This document shows positions 20,793 through 30,382 of a stretch of DNA of 64,000 bases, one piece after another; position 1 is the first letter of the stretch; the number at the start of each line of letters is the position of its first letter. Source of the stretch: Tritrichomonas musculus (lineage: Eukaryota > Parabasalia > Tritrichomonadida > Tritrichomonadidae); assembly GCA_039105265.1 (NCBI GenBank), contig JAPFFF010000011.1:2108001-2172000 (forward strand), in the 5' to 3' direction. The notes beneath the pieces are model-generated. The model made no database searches and was not told the origin of the DNA. It saw nothing but the letters and a program-made list of their open reading frames with translations. The position numbers and the translations under genes were made by a program.

Positions 20793-20800
20793 AACGTTTA
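20793..20800 (+). promoter_or_regulatory. AACGTTTA element 13 bp upstream of the AHI1-like start
   Basis: AACGTTTA lies between the divergent Sec7 and AHI1-like starts. A very similar element lies close to the starts of KAP3, IFT81, both Myb genes and the cyclin. CG is rare in the noncoding DNA here. The AACG core recalls Myb recognition elements known in Trichomonas; that link is inferred. Confidence 0.35.
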
Positions 20801-20813
20801 TTAAATTTTATAC

Positions 20814-22538
20814 ATGTCTGATATTTTCTCAATCGCAGTTATAGGATCAACAGACCTAGATATAAAGAGTCCAATGCTCAATGTTATTGTCCGAATTTCA
20901 ATTGTAAATGCAACAACTGGTGAGCTACTTGAAAAGTCCAATATTGCAAATAAATGTATTTCTGCCTATGAAAAAACAGAATACATAAGTCCTGTTGCTA
21001 CTCATGGTGTTAAACTAGATAATTTAGGGGAATTATCGCCAGCTTGGAATGAAACTTTTTTATATAACGAGCCCGTTTCAACTATTTTATCAGATGAAGT
21101 ACTATTATTCTTTGAAATATTTGACACTTACATTCATCCTTCTCGCCACAGTTTTACTCCTATATCATGGGCATTTCTCCGTTTAAGAAATCCTGAAGAA
21201 TGCAGGAATCTAAATCGCCCATGTCAGCTTCAGTTGCACTATTATCCTTCTTCTACTTTTGATATATCGCTCAAAGGAATTAAACTTCCAGTTCAAGGTC
21301 TTTTATTAAATCGAAAAAAATGTAATGGAAGACTTAACGTTGAAGTCAGAAAAGAAGAGATGCAAGAAACATATGACATTCAAGGACGACCAAAGAACTT
21401 TTTCCAGCATGAAATTGGGCGTGAAGAACTAGAGAAGCTCATCAATAGAAAAGATGATGATAATGAAGAAGAAGAAGAAGAAAACACCAAAACTGAAAAA
21501 TCCAAAAAGAAACCAAAGCCAAGGATTTTACGACCAGCAAATCGAAAATGTACCATTCCAAAATTACTCAAAGCTCAAATACCTGCTGGGGAAAGAGGTG
21601 CACTTTCACTTGCCTTCAACAAAAATGGAGACATTCTTGCTGTTGCAATTCAAGAAAGCAAAGATTATGTTATTCAGTTATATAGTACTATTAGTTTTGA
21701 AAGGTTCAAAACCATTTTTGCGCATGTTGATCTTATCTATGAAATAACTTTTTCTGAAGATGATCGACTCATGATGACAGTATCAGCGGATGGTATGGCT
21801 AAAGTATTTTTGAATGAGGGTGATTATAAACTTAAATCAACTTTAGCTCATCCTGGATATGTTTATTCTGGAAAATTCCATCCTAAAGATGATCGTTTAG
21901 TTGTAACAGCAGGAATTGATGGAATAATTAGATTATGGGATCGACCGAATGAATCCGTTTTAATGCAAATGGAAGGTCATGAAACCAGAATCAATTCTAT
22001 TTCTTTCTCGCCAGATGGTGATTGTCTTTATGCTGGTGATGCAAATGGAATAATTAGTGTTTGGAACACTAATTTAGAACCTGATGGAATTGATGGATTT
22101 TCAAGAATTAAAATCGTTAAAGAAGGTGAAATTGAAAAAATTCCAATCACTCACGTTGAAATGGGTAAATCGAAGTTTTCTTTACTTGTTCATACTCAAG
22201 ATAGTGTTGTTCGTATTTTCGAAACAAAAGTTATGGTTCCATCGCAGAGATATATCGGTATTGTTTGTAAAAGATTTAGAATGATGTCAACTTTTTCACC
22301 TGATGGCAAATACATCTTGGCTGGTTCTGAAGATGGAGGCGTGATGCTTTGGACAGTTAGAAAAGCTGAGCCTGTTAATGTTACTGAATGGTCATGTAAG
22401 TTTGATGCTCCTGTTACAGCTGTTGCTTGGAATAGAGTTGAAAATATGATTGCATTTTCTTCTTTTGGTGAAGGTCAGCCTGTTCTTGTCTTTTATGATC
22501 CTGATGTTAAAACTGAAAAATCAGATGATGAGTTTTAA
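20814..22538 (+). CDS. AHI1: Jouberin/AHI1-like C2 plus WD40 protein
   Basis: 574 residues. The N-terminal 200 residues follow the jouberin-specific C2-like region: NVIVRISIVNATTGELLEKS, ISPVATHGVKL, SPAWNETFLYNE, LLFFEIFD and SWAFLRL line up in order with the same region of human AHI1. An acidic/basic linker (DDDNEEEEEEN, then KKPKP) leads into about six WD40 repeats from residue 260 on, for example GHETRINSISFSPDGDCLYA and DGIIRLWDRPNE. The SH3 domain of vertebrate jouberin is absent. AHI1 works at the ciliary transition zone and basal body; in a trichomonad it would serve the flagellar bases. The match of both domains makes this more than a generic WD40 call. Confidence 0.8.
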   Translation: MSDIFSIAVIGSTDLDIKSPMLNVIVRISIVNATTGELLEKSNIANKCISAYEKTEYISPVATHGVKLDNLGELSPAWNETFLYNEPVSTILSDEVLLFFEIFDTYIHPSRHSFTPISWAFLRLRNPEECRNLNRPCQLQLHYYPSSTFDISLKGIKLPVQGLLLNRKKCNGRLNVEVRKEEMQETYDIQGRPKNFFQHEIGREELEKLINRKDDDNEEEEEENTKTEKSKKKPKPRILRPANRKCTIPKLLKAQIPAGERGALSLAFNKNGDILAVAIQESKDYVIQLYSTISFERFKTIFAHVDLIYEITFSEDDRLMMTVSADGMAKVFLNEGDYKLKSTLAHPGYVYSGKFHPKDDRLVVTAGIDGIIRLWDRPNESVLMQMEGHETRINSISFSPDGDCLYAGDANGIISVWNTNLEPDGIDGFSRIKIVKEGEIEKIPITHVEMGKSKFSLLVHTQDSVVRIFETKVMVPSQRYIGIVCKRFRMMSTFSPDGKYILAGSEDGGVMLWTVRKAEPVNVTEWSCKFDAPVTAVAWNRVENMIAFSSFGEGQPVLVFYDPDVKTEKSDDEF

Positions 22539-23061
22539 TTAATTATCTATCAATTTTTTTTTTTTTTTTTTAAGATTATGTATACAATATATATAAAAAT
22601 CATGGTGTTTGTTAATAAAATTTTGGAAATTATTCTCAATTATAGCTCCGAGGTAATTGTAATATTTTTTAAAATTGTAATAAAATAGTTTTACAAATAA
22701 AGAGTTGTGAAACATTTCATGTATTCATTTGTTATTGTAATACTATGTTACGATTTTTTAATTTTGGTAAACATTAAATATATAATATATAATAGTTGAA
22801 TAATCAAAGATTTTGGCCGTTATTTGTTTATTGATATATCTAATAATGATAACGAAAACTTAATAGTTTAATTACTTCAATAGATTTATAAAATTAATAT
22901 ATAATCTATTTGGACAAAATTATGAGATTAGAGTCCAGTTCTTCTATATTATAAAACATTGACACTAGAAAATATAAGTGTCATTGAAGAAATTATGATA
23001 TTTTAAAAAGAGATAAATCTCTTTCACACCAAAAACTTTTTCCTTGCCAATAAAATTTTTT
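22539..23061. other. Noncoding gap, convergent 3' ends
   Basis: 523 bp between the AHI1-like and RRM gene stops. It is AT-rich with a poly-T run just after the AHI1-like stop and no convincing reading frame or RNA gene. Confidence 0.5.
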
Positions 23062-24864
23062 TTAGCTGAAAAGAGCAATTTTTTCAAAAGAAGAAGTATT
23101 GCTATTTTGGCTTGACGTTTGACCGAAGTTTGAAGATAAAAATTGATTTGATAATTCCATTGAAATTGGTTCAGCTGGAGCAATTGAAGATGAATTCTGA
23201 GAAATTTTAGATGATAAAGGTGGTTGATATGCACTATTAGTTTTATTTGTGTCTTCTCCGAATGTGTTGAATGGAAAATCATCATTATGAGAAGCACTTA
23301 TTGATGAATGCTCTCCAAATATATCTAAATCAAAAGATCGTTGCATTGATGGTTTAGATGATAACATTGTTGAAGAAGTGGTTGGTGTTAATGACGAATT
23401 TAATTTGGATGTGCTATTCGAATCTTGGAAAAAAGGAGATTTATAAGGATTCAATATCGAATTTGTACTAGATTGAGAAATAAAAGAGCTTGGCGCTGGT
23501 GGAGGGGGTGGCGGAGGAAGAGGAGGTGGTGGTGGTGGTGGTGGTGGAGTTGGCGGAATTGTTGGTTGTGTTAGAGAAGTTGGTACTACTGGTTTTAATG
23601 GTGTCGTCGTCATTTGATATTGAGGTTGCATGCCGGGATAAGCAGTTGGTTGAGCCAATGTATTTGGATTTAAAGTAGTAATTGGCATTTGTGCCGGTGC
23701 TGCGATCGGCATTTGTGTTGGTGCTGTAATTGGAATTTGTGTTGGCGCAGCAATCGGCATTTGCGCTGGTGCTGCGATCGGCATTTGTGCTGGTGCAGCA
23801 ATGGGCATTTGAGCTGGTGCAGCAATCGGCATTTGCGCTGGTGCTGCGATCGGCATTTGTGCTGGTGCAGCAATGGGCATTTGAGCCGGGGAAGGAACAG
23901 GGGTAGGAATTGCGGCAGGGATGGGGGCTGCGGTAGGAATAGGAACAGGCATATGAGCATCAGGAGTTGGATATTGATATCCATATGGGTATGGATATCC
24001 ATAAGTATACGTTTGATAAGGATATCCATAAGGAGGCGCATTCAGAGGAAATTGAAATAGAGAAGATGTATTACTTTGTGACTGAGATTGATTATTTTCA
24101 GATGGTGATTTAGAACGTTTTGAGTCACGATTACGATTACTTTTATCTTTTTTGTCAGAATTAATTTCTTTGTTATAATTTTTTGATTTGTTGATTTCAT
24201 TAAATACAGGAGAATCACCAATACCTTCCTCAAGATTGTAATCAACTTTGAAAGTTTCACCATTTATTACCACCTCCTTTTTATCGACAGCAGCTTTTGC
24301 TGATCTCAAATCATAATACACTATATCAAATTTTCCTTTGGTTATCTCATTCAAAAATCTGATTTCACCTGCTTCTTCAGCCACAGGTCTTATATCATCA
24401 GCAGTAATATTTGAGTCTTTAGAAGTAGATTCATAAGTTGTTGAAGAACAAATATCACGTGGATCTCTTTTTGAATACTTTGGAGGTGAATAAGAATATG
24501 AAGTTTTAATTGGATTTCCATTTAAAACTTTACCAAAACCTTCATCTACCATACGTATTGCATTTCTTATATCATAAAATGTTATAAAAACAATACCCTT
24601 ATTTTTTGGAGGTTGATAAAATAAATCAGGCGCAATTTCACCGAATTCAGACGCAAATTCTTTAATTTGGTCAACCGTAGTATGAAAATTAAGATTAAAC
24701 AAGAAAACAGTATGAATTGGATTTTTGTCATGATCATGCTGACGATGATCATAATTTCTCCTTGAAAAAGGTCTATCATTAGGAGCTACATGTTTAGGAC
24801 GATCGTATTCACGAGTTACTCTTTCACGATCGTGATGACGGTGGTGACGATTATTCTCAGACAT
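23062..24864 (-). CDS. Mei2-like two-RRM protein with Pro/Ala repeat tail
   Basis: 600 residues. After a His/Arg-rich N-terminus (RHHRHHDRERVTREYDRPKH) comes RRM1 at about 50-125 (TVFLFNLNF, then GIVFITFYDIRNAIRMVDE) and RRM2 at about 150-215 (FDIVYYDLRSAKAAVDKK). The paired FYDIR/YYDLR form is characteristic of RRM1 and RRM2 in Mei2-like proteins. The third, C-terminal RRM of true Mei2 is missing. Instead there is a Tyr/Pro/Gly-rich stretch, nine octapeptides of the AQMPIAAP type, a run of polyproline and a Ser/Asn-rich tail. RNA binding is well supported; the target is unknown. The low-complexity tail could drive condensate formation or bind profilin or SH3-type partners (inference). Confidence 0.8.
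   Translation of the reverse strand: MSENNRHHRHHDRERVTREYDRPKHVAPNDRPFSRRNYDHRQHDHDKNPIHTVFLFNLNFHTTVDQIKEFASEFGEIAPDLFYQPPKNKGIVFITFYDIRNAIRMVDEGFGKVLNGNPIKTSYSYSPPKYSKRDPRDICSSTTYESTSKDSNITADDIRPVAEEAGEIRFLNEITKGKFDIVYYDLRSAKAAVDKKEVVINGETFKVDYNLEEGIGDSPVFNEINKSKNYNKEINSDKKDKSNRNRDSKRSKSPSENNQSQSQSNTSSLFQFPLNAPPYGYPYQTYTYGYPYPYGYQYPTPDAHMPVPIPTAAPIPAAIPTPVPSPAQMPIAAPAQMPIAAPAQMPIAAPAQMPIAAPAQMPIAAPAQMPIAAPTQIPITAPTQMPIAAPAQMPITTLNPNTLAQPTAYPGMQPQYQMTTTPLKPVVPTSLTQPTIPPTPPPPPPPPPLPPPPPPPAPSSFISQSSTNSILNPYKSPFFQDSNSTSKLNSSLTPTTSSTMLSSKPSMQRSFDLDIFGEHSSISASHNDDFPFNTFGEDTNKTNSAYQPPLSSKISQNSSSIAPAEPISMELSNQFLSSNFGQTSSQNSNTSSFEKIALFS
23681..23896 (-). repeat. 24-bp coding minisatellite, nine copies, with a 72-bp higher-order unit
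   Basis: Nine 24-bp units encode AQMPIAAP and variants. Units 4-6 (from 23753) and 7-9 (from 23825) are the same three-unit block repeated, identical for about 62 bases, so the last expansion step was a 72-bp duplication. Confidence 0.9.
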
Positions 24865-25626
24865 TATATTTACAAGCTAAAAAAAAAAAATAATTCAAAA
24901 GTATTCACAATTGATAAATTGAATTTTTAGATTTTTAAGATGAAAAGTAGAAATAGAAACTTTGTTATAATTTATCAGTATTGCTAGTATTATAAAAAAA
25001 TCTTTTATTTGTCCCTTATTTGAAACTCCAAAAGGACAAATTGGTCAATCTTTTGAGATCAAATAGAAAAAAGTTTCTTTCAATTTTTCAATGGAAAACA
25101 TTTTGTTTTTAATTAAAATTTATTTAAGTGCATAAAATTGTCTTTGTTAAAATTTTCAACAAAATTTATCATTTATTATTTTTGAAAATATATTTTGTTT
25201 GAGACCAGCATGATTTTACATTTTTATTTTTTGAATAGTTTATTATTTTTCATATTAGATATCGATAGTATTATACTTTTAAAGAATTTAAATCATTTTT
25301 AAAATAGCACTATTTAACATAAATGTTATATATATATTATTACATCCAAATATAAAGAAAATAATAAGATACATCTATATAAAAATTCTTAACTTAGAAT
25401 AAATTTCAAAGAGTTTGCTTGATAATCATTTTTACCTTTATCTATATAAGAGAATGATAAAATTCATCCATTAAGATCAATTTCACTTATTTCTTTAATT
25501 TATCACGATTTATTGAGTATAGGAACAAAAATTTTCAGTAATCTCTATAATTATATTATGAGAAGAAGAGGAAAAAGACAAAATTTGTTAAATCAAAAAT
25601 ATTTTACATAAAAAAAAAATCTATAA
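24865..25626. other. Noncoding gap
   Basis: 762 bp between the start of the RRM gene and the stop of the exportin gene, both on the minus strand. It is AT-rich; it holds a short TTTGTCC...GGACAAA inverted pair near 25010-25042 and nothing else I can support. Confidence 0.5.
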
Positions 25627-28491
25627 TTATTTTTTGGTTGCTGGTTGAATACTATTTTTAATTTCTTGTTGTGCCTTCAGCTGAACATCTGGTTCAATTT
25701 GTGTAAAAGCATTTTTTCCTATCAGCAAATAAGACACATCATCGCAAAAGTCAAGGTAAATTTTCTTGAATTCCAATTCGTTTCTAAATGACCTAAATGA
25801 CTCTGCCAATATAGCCTGATCAGACTGTGTTATAGTCAATTGATTAATGAAAGGGATAAGAAGCAAGTCATGAAAGTTTGGTGCTACAGCACAGAAAAAG
25901 ACAGCAAAATCAACCATTGACTCTCTCATCATTGTATTTGTGCATTTGCACATCTCATTACAAATTGCAGTAAATGCTTGAAAACGAAATTCATTATCAA
26001 CATTATCGAGTAAATTATACAATTTGTGAGATTCCATAATTGTATCGATAGAAATTTTGACAGAATTTGAATCTTCAGCGCAAATTCCATCAAAAAACAA
26101 AATATGAAGTAATTGAGCCTGTATCGTTGCAGGTAAAAGAATCCATCTGTCAAGTATCAAAGTCTGTACGATTTTAAAGCACAAAATTTGAACATCAACA
26201 GATTGGCAATGAAAAAGAGGATCTGCATAACGAACAAGAAATTCAGCAATATTTGCAGTTTGATGTTCAGAAACGGTTGTTCGATAGTATGACAGTTGAT
26301 AAAGAATTTTTAAGAATGATAAAGTTGCAAAATGCTCAAAACTACCATCAGCAAGGCCAGGTAAGACGTTTGCTAAAGGAGCAAACAAACGATTGATCAA
26401 TTCTGACATTCTTTCGGCAATTTGAGTTGGAAAAATTGTACAGAAAGCAGCAATAAAATCTAGAAGAGGGCCTATGGTGCTTTCGTTGAGTTTACTTTCA
26501 TAGATGCTCATTATGAGATCTATATATGGAACAAATGCTGTAAAGATGAGATCTTTTGTGCTTCTTATGGAGAATGCGATGTTATTTATAGCATCTCTTA
26601 GAAGGAGAAGCGCATATGGCATCTGTTCTGGAGAATTCAAATTAGCAAAAACAATTGAAAAGATTTCGCTTACTTCTGATGCATCAGCTAATGGTTTGTT
26701 TCCACAGTCTGTTGGTAAATAGGCTGCCATGGTTTCACAACAACAAATAAAAAGTGAGTAGATCTGTAAAGACATGTTGCAGAAGATTTGATGCATGTCC
26801 GTCATTTTGGAGAGGATCTTTCTACAGGGACTCATTGGGCGGCTAATTTTGACAGTTTCCAACATTAATTCAAGCATTGGAATTACAAAGTCGGGGCCTA
26901 AATTTATTGATACTGTTAATAAATAAAAGACTTTTTCAACAAAATGAAGGGAATTTCGAGAAAATTTTCGAACAAATGTTTTAATGAACTTTTGTACAAT
27001 TGGGAAAATAGTAGGAACATCAACTGGAAGCTCTTTGGTCATTAATTCATTTAGATAACGAAGTAGAGAATCAGAAATGGATTCATTTACTGGATCATCT
27101 TCAGAAATTCGCAAAATTACATGGAAAAAGCAGGTTAGAAGTGGGTAGATAGATGATAAATTAGCATTTACTGCTGTAGCTGTTGCACGTTGAACAAGCC
27201 TGCAGAGTTCTTCGGTATATTCGCGGGCGATGTCATTGATTATATCACTGATTGCTAGATAATCTTCTTCTGTAAAGCGGGAAATAAGTTGTGGTGAAAC
27301 CATTGCTTCTAAACATTGTTCAACGAGTGTAATGAAAAATGAACTATATTTCTTTTTATCAGTTTCTGACCAAAATTTGGATCCTTCTTGCCCATGAAAC
27401 AAATCACCCCAAATTTCGATCATTAAAGCAAAGTTTGGTGTTCCAAAAGTAGTCCAAGTCCAGCCAGCAAAATCTGTTAAAAATCGTTCAACAAGATTGG
27501 GATTAAAAGAATCTTCTTTGAAAAAGTAGTTTGCCGCAAAAGGTTGAAAAGCATGCAGCAATGATTGTATATAATCAATTGTTAATGATTGATCACCAAA
27601 TTTGCTCATTTCACCCTGGAAAAATTCAAAAACAATTTGTAGCAATTGAGCCCTGAATTCCATTGGATGGACCGAAACAACATCGCAACGATAAAATAAG
27701 GCATGGATACATCTGTGGGCTTCTAATGAAATTGCGCCTTCAGATGATCGAGAATAAATGAATATTGTTTCTATTAATTCAGCTGAAATATATATTGGTG
27801 AAATCCATAAGAGAAATGATCTAAGCAGAGCGAATGCTTCGACGTTTGAAGGATCGTTAGGTGTTTGTTGGCTATTTTGAAGTATCATAACAACTTGCTG
27901 GCAAATCTCTGGAACAATGGAAATAAATGTTTGCTTTAAAAATTGTTTTGTTTTTGATGTTATAGAATGATCAACAAAAGATTGAAGTTCGTCGGACAAA
28001 AATCTGATTAATCTTAATCCAATCCCTCTCTTTTGTTGGTTTGGTAACACTGATTTTGCATATGTCATCCAAAAATTGCCTTCATTTGTAAAATCAATTT
28101 TCATCATTGAAATGATAGTTTTATATATAAAATTTTGACAAGTCGAATCAAGCAAATTTATTTTATTATTAAAGTAATTAAGAAAAAATTCTCGAATTTC
28201 CAGTTTTAATTCAGGAGTGATGGGAGATTTTGAAGGATCTGGTACCATAGAACGAGGAACCCATAAATAATTAACAATACCATCAATTATAGAGCATGAA
28301 TACCATATAACATATTGTTTCGTAGATGAATTTAATAATTGGAGTGCTAAAAGGATTGAATTTGGATTTGATTTAATTTCGGTTAATTGGGCTTCAACAG
28401 CTTTGATTCGTTCGGCATCGGGATTTGGGCTGGAAAACTCATTAAGTAGAGATAAAATATCATCTGCATTCATAAAATTTTGATTTATCAT
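25627..28491 (-). CDS. Karyopherin-beta family exportin, closest in feel to exportin-6
   Basis: 954 residues of helical HEAT-type repeats with no other domain, the usual size for a nuclear transport receptor. The N-terminus (about 15-100) reads like an importin-beta N-terminal domain in its exportin form: short helices, then LALQLLNSSTKQYVIWYSCS and a following Trp. It continues with FFLNYFNNKINLLDSTCQNF and GNFWMTYAKSVLP. The order YV...YS...W and the following helix resemble exportin-6, the profilin-actin exporter, more than CRM1 or importin-beta. That subfamily call is tentative. A second in-frame ATG six codons in (MNADDIL) could be the true start. It is divergent from the first Myb gene across 544 bp. 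Confidence 0.65.
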   Translation of the reverse strand: MINQNFMNADDILSLLNEFSSPNPDAERIKAVEAQLTEIKSNPNSILLALQLLNSSTKQYVIWYSCSIIDGIVNYLWVPRSMVPDPSKSPITPELKLEIREFFLNYFNNKINLLDSTCQNFIYKTIISMMKIDFTNEGNFWMTYAKSVLPNQQKRGIGLRLIRFLSDELQSFVDHSITSKTKQFLKQTFISIVPEICQQVVMILQNSQQTPNDPSNVEAFALLRSFLLWISPIYISAELIETIFIYSRSSEGAISLEAHRCIHALFYRCDVVSVHPMEFRAQLLQIVFEFFQGEMSKFGDQSLTIDYIQSLLHAFQPFAANYFFKEDSFNPNLVERFLTDFAGWTWTTFGTPNFALMIEIWGDLFHGQEGSKFWSETDKKKYSSFFITLVEQCLEAMVSPQLISRFTEEDYLAISDIINDIAREYTEELCRLVQRATATAVNANLSSIYPLLTCFFHVILRISEDDPVNESISDSLLRYLNELMTKELPVDVPTIFPIVQKFIKTFVRKFSRNSLHFVEKVFYLLTVSINLGPDFVIPMLELMLETVKISRPMSPCRKILSKMTDMHQIFCNMSLQIYSLFICCCETMAAYLPTDCGNKPLADASEVSEIFSIVFANLNSPEQMPYALLLLRDAINNIAFSIRSTKDLIFTAFVPYIDLIMSIYESKLNESTIGPLLDFIAAFCTIFPTQIAERMSELINRLFAPLANVLPGLADGSFEHFATLSFLKILYQLSYYRTTVSEHQTANIAEFLVRYADPLFHCQSVDVQILCFKIVQTLILDRWILLPATIQAQLLHILFFDGICAEDSNSVKISIDTIMESHKLYNLLDNVDNEFRFQAFTAICNEMCKCTNTMMRESMVDFAVFFCAVAPNFHDLLLIPFINQLTITQSDQAILAESFRSFRNELEFKKIYLDFCDDVSYLLIGKNAFTQIEPDVQLKAQQEIKNSIQPATKK

Positions 28492-28610
28492 GGAGTGTGT
28501 AAATCAAACAAAATTTCCTAAAAAATTGAATAATATACTTCAATTTTCTATTAATATGGAAAAAATATTTCAAATTTTGAATTCATAAAATGAAAAACTT
28601 AAACCTAAAT

Positions 28611-28639
28611 TGAAAAAGTTTATATTTTGAACTTTTTCA
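28611..28639. promoter_or_regulatory. Inverted TGAAAAAGTT...AACTTTTTCA pair
   Basis: Perfect 10-bp inverted arms (28611-28620 and 28630-28639) with a 9-bp spacer lie in the divergent exportin/Myb gap. The same 10-mer occurs singly in the gaps at 8933-8942 and 51596-51605, and a tighter inverted version at 40282-40302. A dimeric protein site is possible; AT-rich sequence makes chance matches easier. Confidence 0.3.
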
Positions 28640-28998
28640 TATATCCATTTAATAATAATAGTGTTAATATCTTAAACTTTTCCAGGAAATTACTTAAATT
28701 TCCCTAAATATTTGCTTTTTCAATAAGTTGAAAACATAAATTTATTACCAAAAAATTCTTATTTCATAATTAAATATTCATCAAGTAGTGAAGCAACGAT
28801 TATGACATGTTATATGAAAGTAACGGAAATTTTCAAAGAAAAAAAATTTAATTGATGCTAAATAAAAAACACTTTTCATTTATGTGTATTTTTGTTTTTG
28901 CTTTTATTCCTTTGCCGATGGTGTATTTAATGATATAGTTATTAATAAATAAATCATTCGATATTTCAAAAAAAAAGTAAAAATGATGAAATAATATG

Positions 28999-29012
28999 TA
29001 CGTTTACGTTTA
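28999..29012 (+). promoter_or_regulatory. Doubled ACGTTTA element upstream of the Myb gene
   Basis: TACGTTTACGTTTA ends 23 bp before the ATG at 29036. It holds two overlapping copies of the 7-mer that also lies near the AHI1, KAP3, IFT81 and second Myb starts. Confidence 0.35.
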
Positions 29013-29035
29013 GGTTATTAATTTGTTAATCAAAA

Positions 29036-30025
29036 ATGAGCGAATCACTTGCTCCAACCAGAAAACAACATAAAAATAGAAGTCATCCAAAGATTACCAA
29101 ATGGAATCAGAAAGAAGATAACTTACTACTAAGTTTAGTCAAAAATTCACATCATGTATCGTGGACAGAATTAGCTCCTCAATTTCCAGGTAAAACAGCT
29201 CAGCAAATTTCTGAACGTTGGAGTAAAGTTGTTGACCCATCTTTAATTAAAGGTGGATGGACACGAGAAGAAGACGAAACCATTACTAATTATGTAGCTC
29301 AGTATGGAGTGAAGAATTGGACAAAACTAGCAAAGCTTTTGCCCGGTCGAATAGGAAAACAATGTCGAGAAAGATGGAGAAATCATCTTGACCCGAATAA
29401 CAAAAGTGGGTCGTGGACTCAAGAAGAAGATAATTTACTTATAAAGCTTCATGCCGAATACGGCAACTCGTGGGTAAAAATAGCTGGTTTTATGTCAGGT
29501 CGTTCTGACAATTCAATTAAAAATCGATGGAATTCAACACTTAAAAAAAGAGTTCTTGCATCAGGAGTAGCACTTTCAGAAGCTTGCCCACAAAATATAA
29601 CTCCAAATTTATCTTCGCCAAAAGTCGGACCAGAATTACCTTCAAATTATGTGCAAGAAATCATGCAAGGTATTGAACCAAGAAACATGGAAAATATAGG
29701 TAATATGGGAAATATGGGAAACATAGGAAATATCAGCATAATGCATACACCAGAAAAAGCAACAAAGCCGGTCGACACGCCAGATTCAATTCCAAAGCCT
29801 GAATGGAATGGAGATTCAAAGCAAGCATTTTCATCTGATTCAATGTGGATTAATCCATTTGATTCACCATTTTTATCAAAATCCCCTTTCACACCATTAA
29901 TGAAATCATCGTTTAGTCCTTGGATGTCTTCAAATGAGACCCTTTTCACTCCTCGTTTAATGCGATCACCTCATTTTGGCAATGATGCATCGCAATATAT
30001 TATGGATATTTTAGATAAGGAATAA
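29036..30025 (+). CDS. Three-repeat (R1R2R3) Myb DNA-binding protein
   Basis: 329 residues with three Myb/SANT repeats in the first 170. R1 is weak (KWNQKEDNLLLSLVK). R2 starts GGWTREEDETI and ends RIGKQCRERWRNHLDP; R3 starts GSWTQEEDNLL and ends [19 protein letters not shown]2 and R3 keep the recognition-helix residues of classical c-Myb types (KQCRERW, NSIKNRW). The rest is low-complexity: Asn/Met/Gly repeats near 215-235 and a Ser/Pro/Phe-rich tail that could be an activation region. In Trichomonas, Myb proteins regulate iron-responsive and core promoters, so a transcription role is well grounded. It faces the next Myb gene tail to tail. The stop is TAA followed by A. Confidence 0.93.
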   Translation: MSESLAPTRKQHKNRSHPKITKWNQKEDNLLLSLVKNSHHVSWTELAPQFPGKTAQQISERWSKVVDPSLIKGGWTREEDETITNYVAQYGVKNWTKLAKLLPGRIGKQCRERWRNHLDPNNKSGSWTQEEDNLLIKLHAEYGNSWVKIAGFMSGRSDNSIKNRWNSTLKKRVLASGVALSEACPQNITPNLSSPKVGPELPSNYVQEIMQGIEPRNMENIGNMGNMGNIGNISIMHTPEKATKPVDTPDSIPKPEWNGDSKQAFSSDSMWINPFDSPFLSKSPFTPLMKSSFSPWMSSNETLFTPRLMRSPHFGNDASQYIMDILDKE

Positions 30026-30382
30026 ATTTATTTTTTAATTTCAAGTAAATGTCGAGTATGGAAAAGAAAAAACTATTGAATACAGCAGTTGTTTGATTTT
30101 TTTTTTAATCATTTATTTGTTTTTGTGAAATTCTTTTGAAAAAAAAAAATTTTGAATATTCAAAAAGTCATTATTAATGCCAAGTGACAGTTTTCTTTAT
30201 TCTCTGCCTTTCTACCAATGGCAGTTTTAATATTTTATATTATATTGTGTTTTAATTTTAGAAATATGTCTTTTTTTTAAAATGTAACATATATTTTATT
30301 TTATTAATCACATCAATCTAATAAAAAATTCTTGATCAACATTTGGAACAATTTAGTTGTTCTAAATAATAATACAAAACAT
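30026..30382. other. Noncoding gap between convergent Myb genes
   Basis: 357 bp with poly-T and poly-A runs near 30100-30155 that suit 3' ends on both strands. No gene is seen. Confidence 0.5.

Larger units (their letters stand above)
28492..29035. other. Divergent promoter region, exportin / Myb
   Basis: 544 bp of AT-rich DNA between divergent starts. It holds the inverted pair TGAAAAAGTT / AACTTTTTCA and the doubled ACGTTTA element listed separately. No gene is seen. Confidence 0.5.

Noticed and set aside
23689-24060. 123-codon Cys/His/Trp-rich frame antisense to the Mei2-like gene
   Set aside because: It is the reverse reading of the 24-bp proline/alanine repeat; the composition is an artefact of the repeat.
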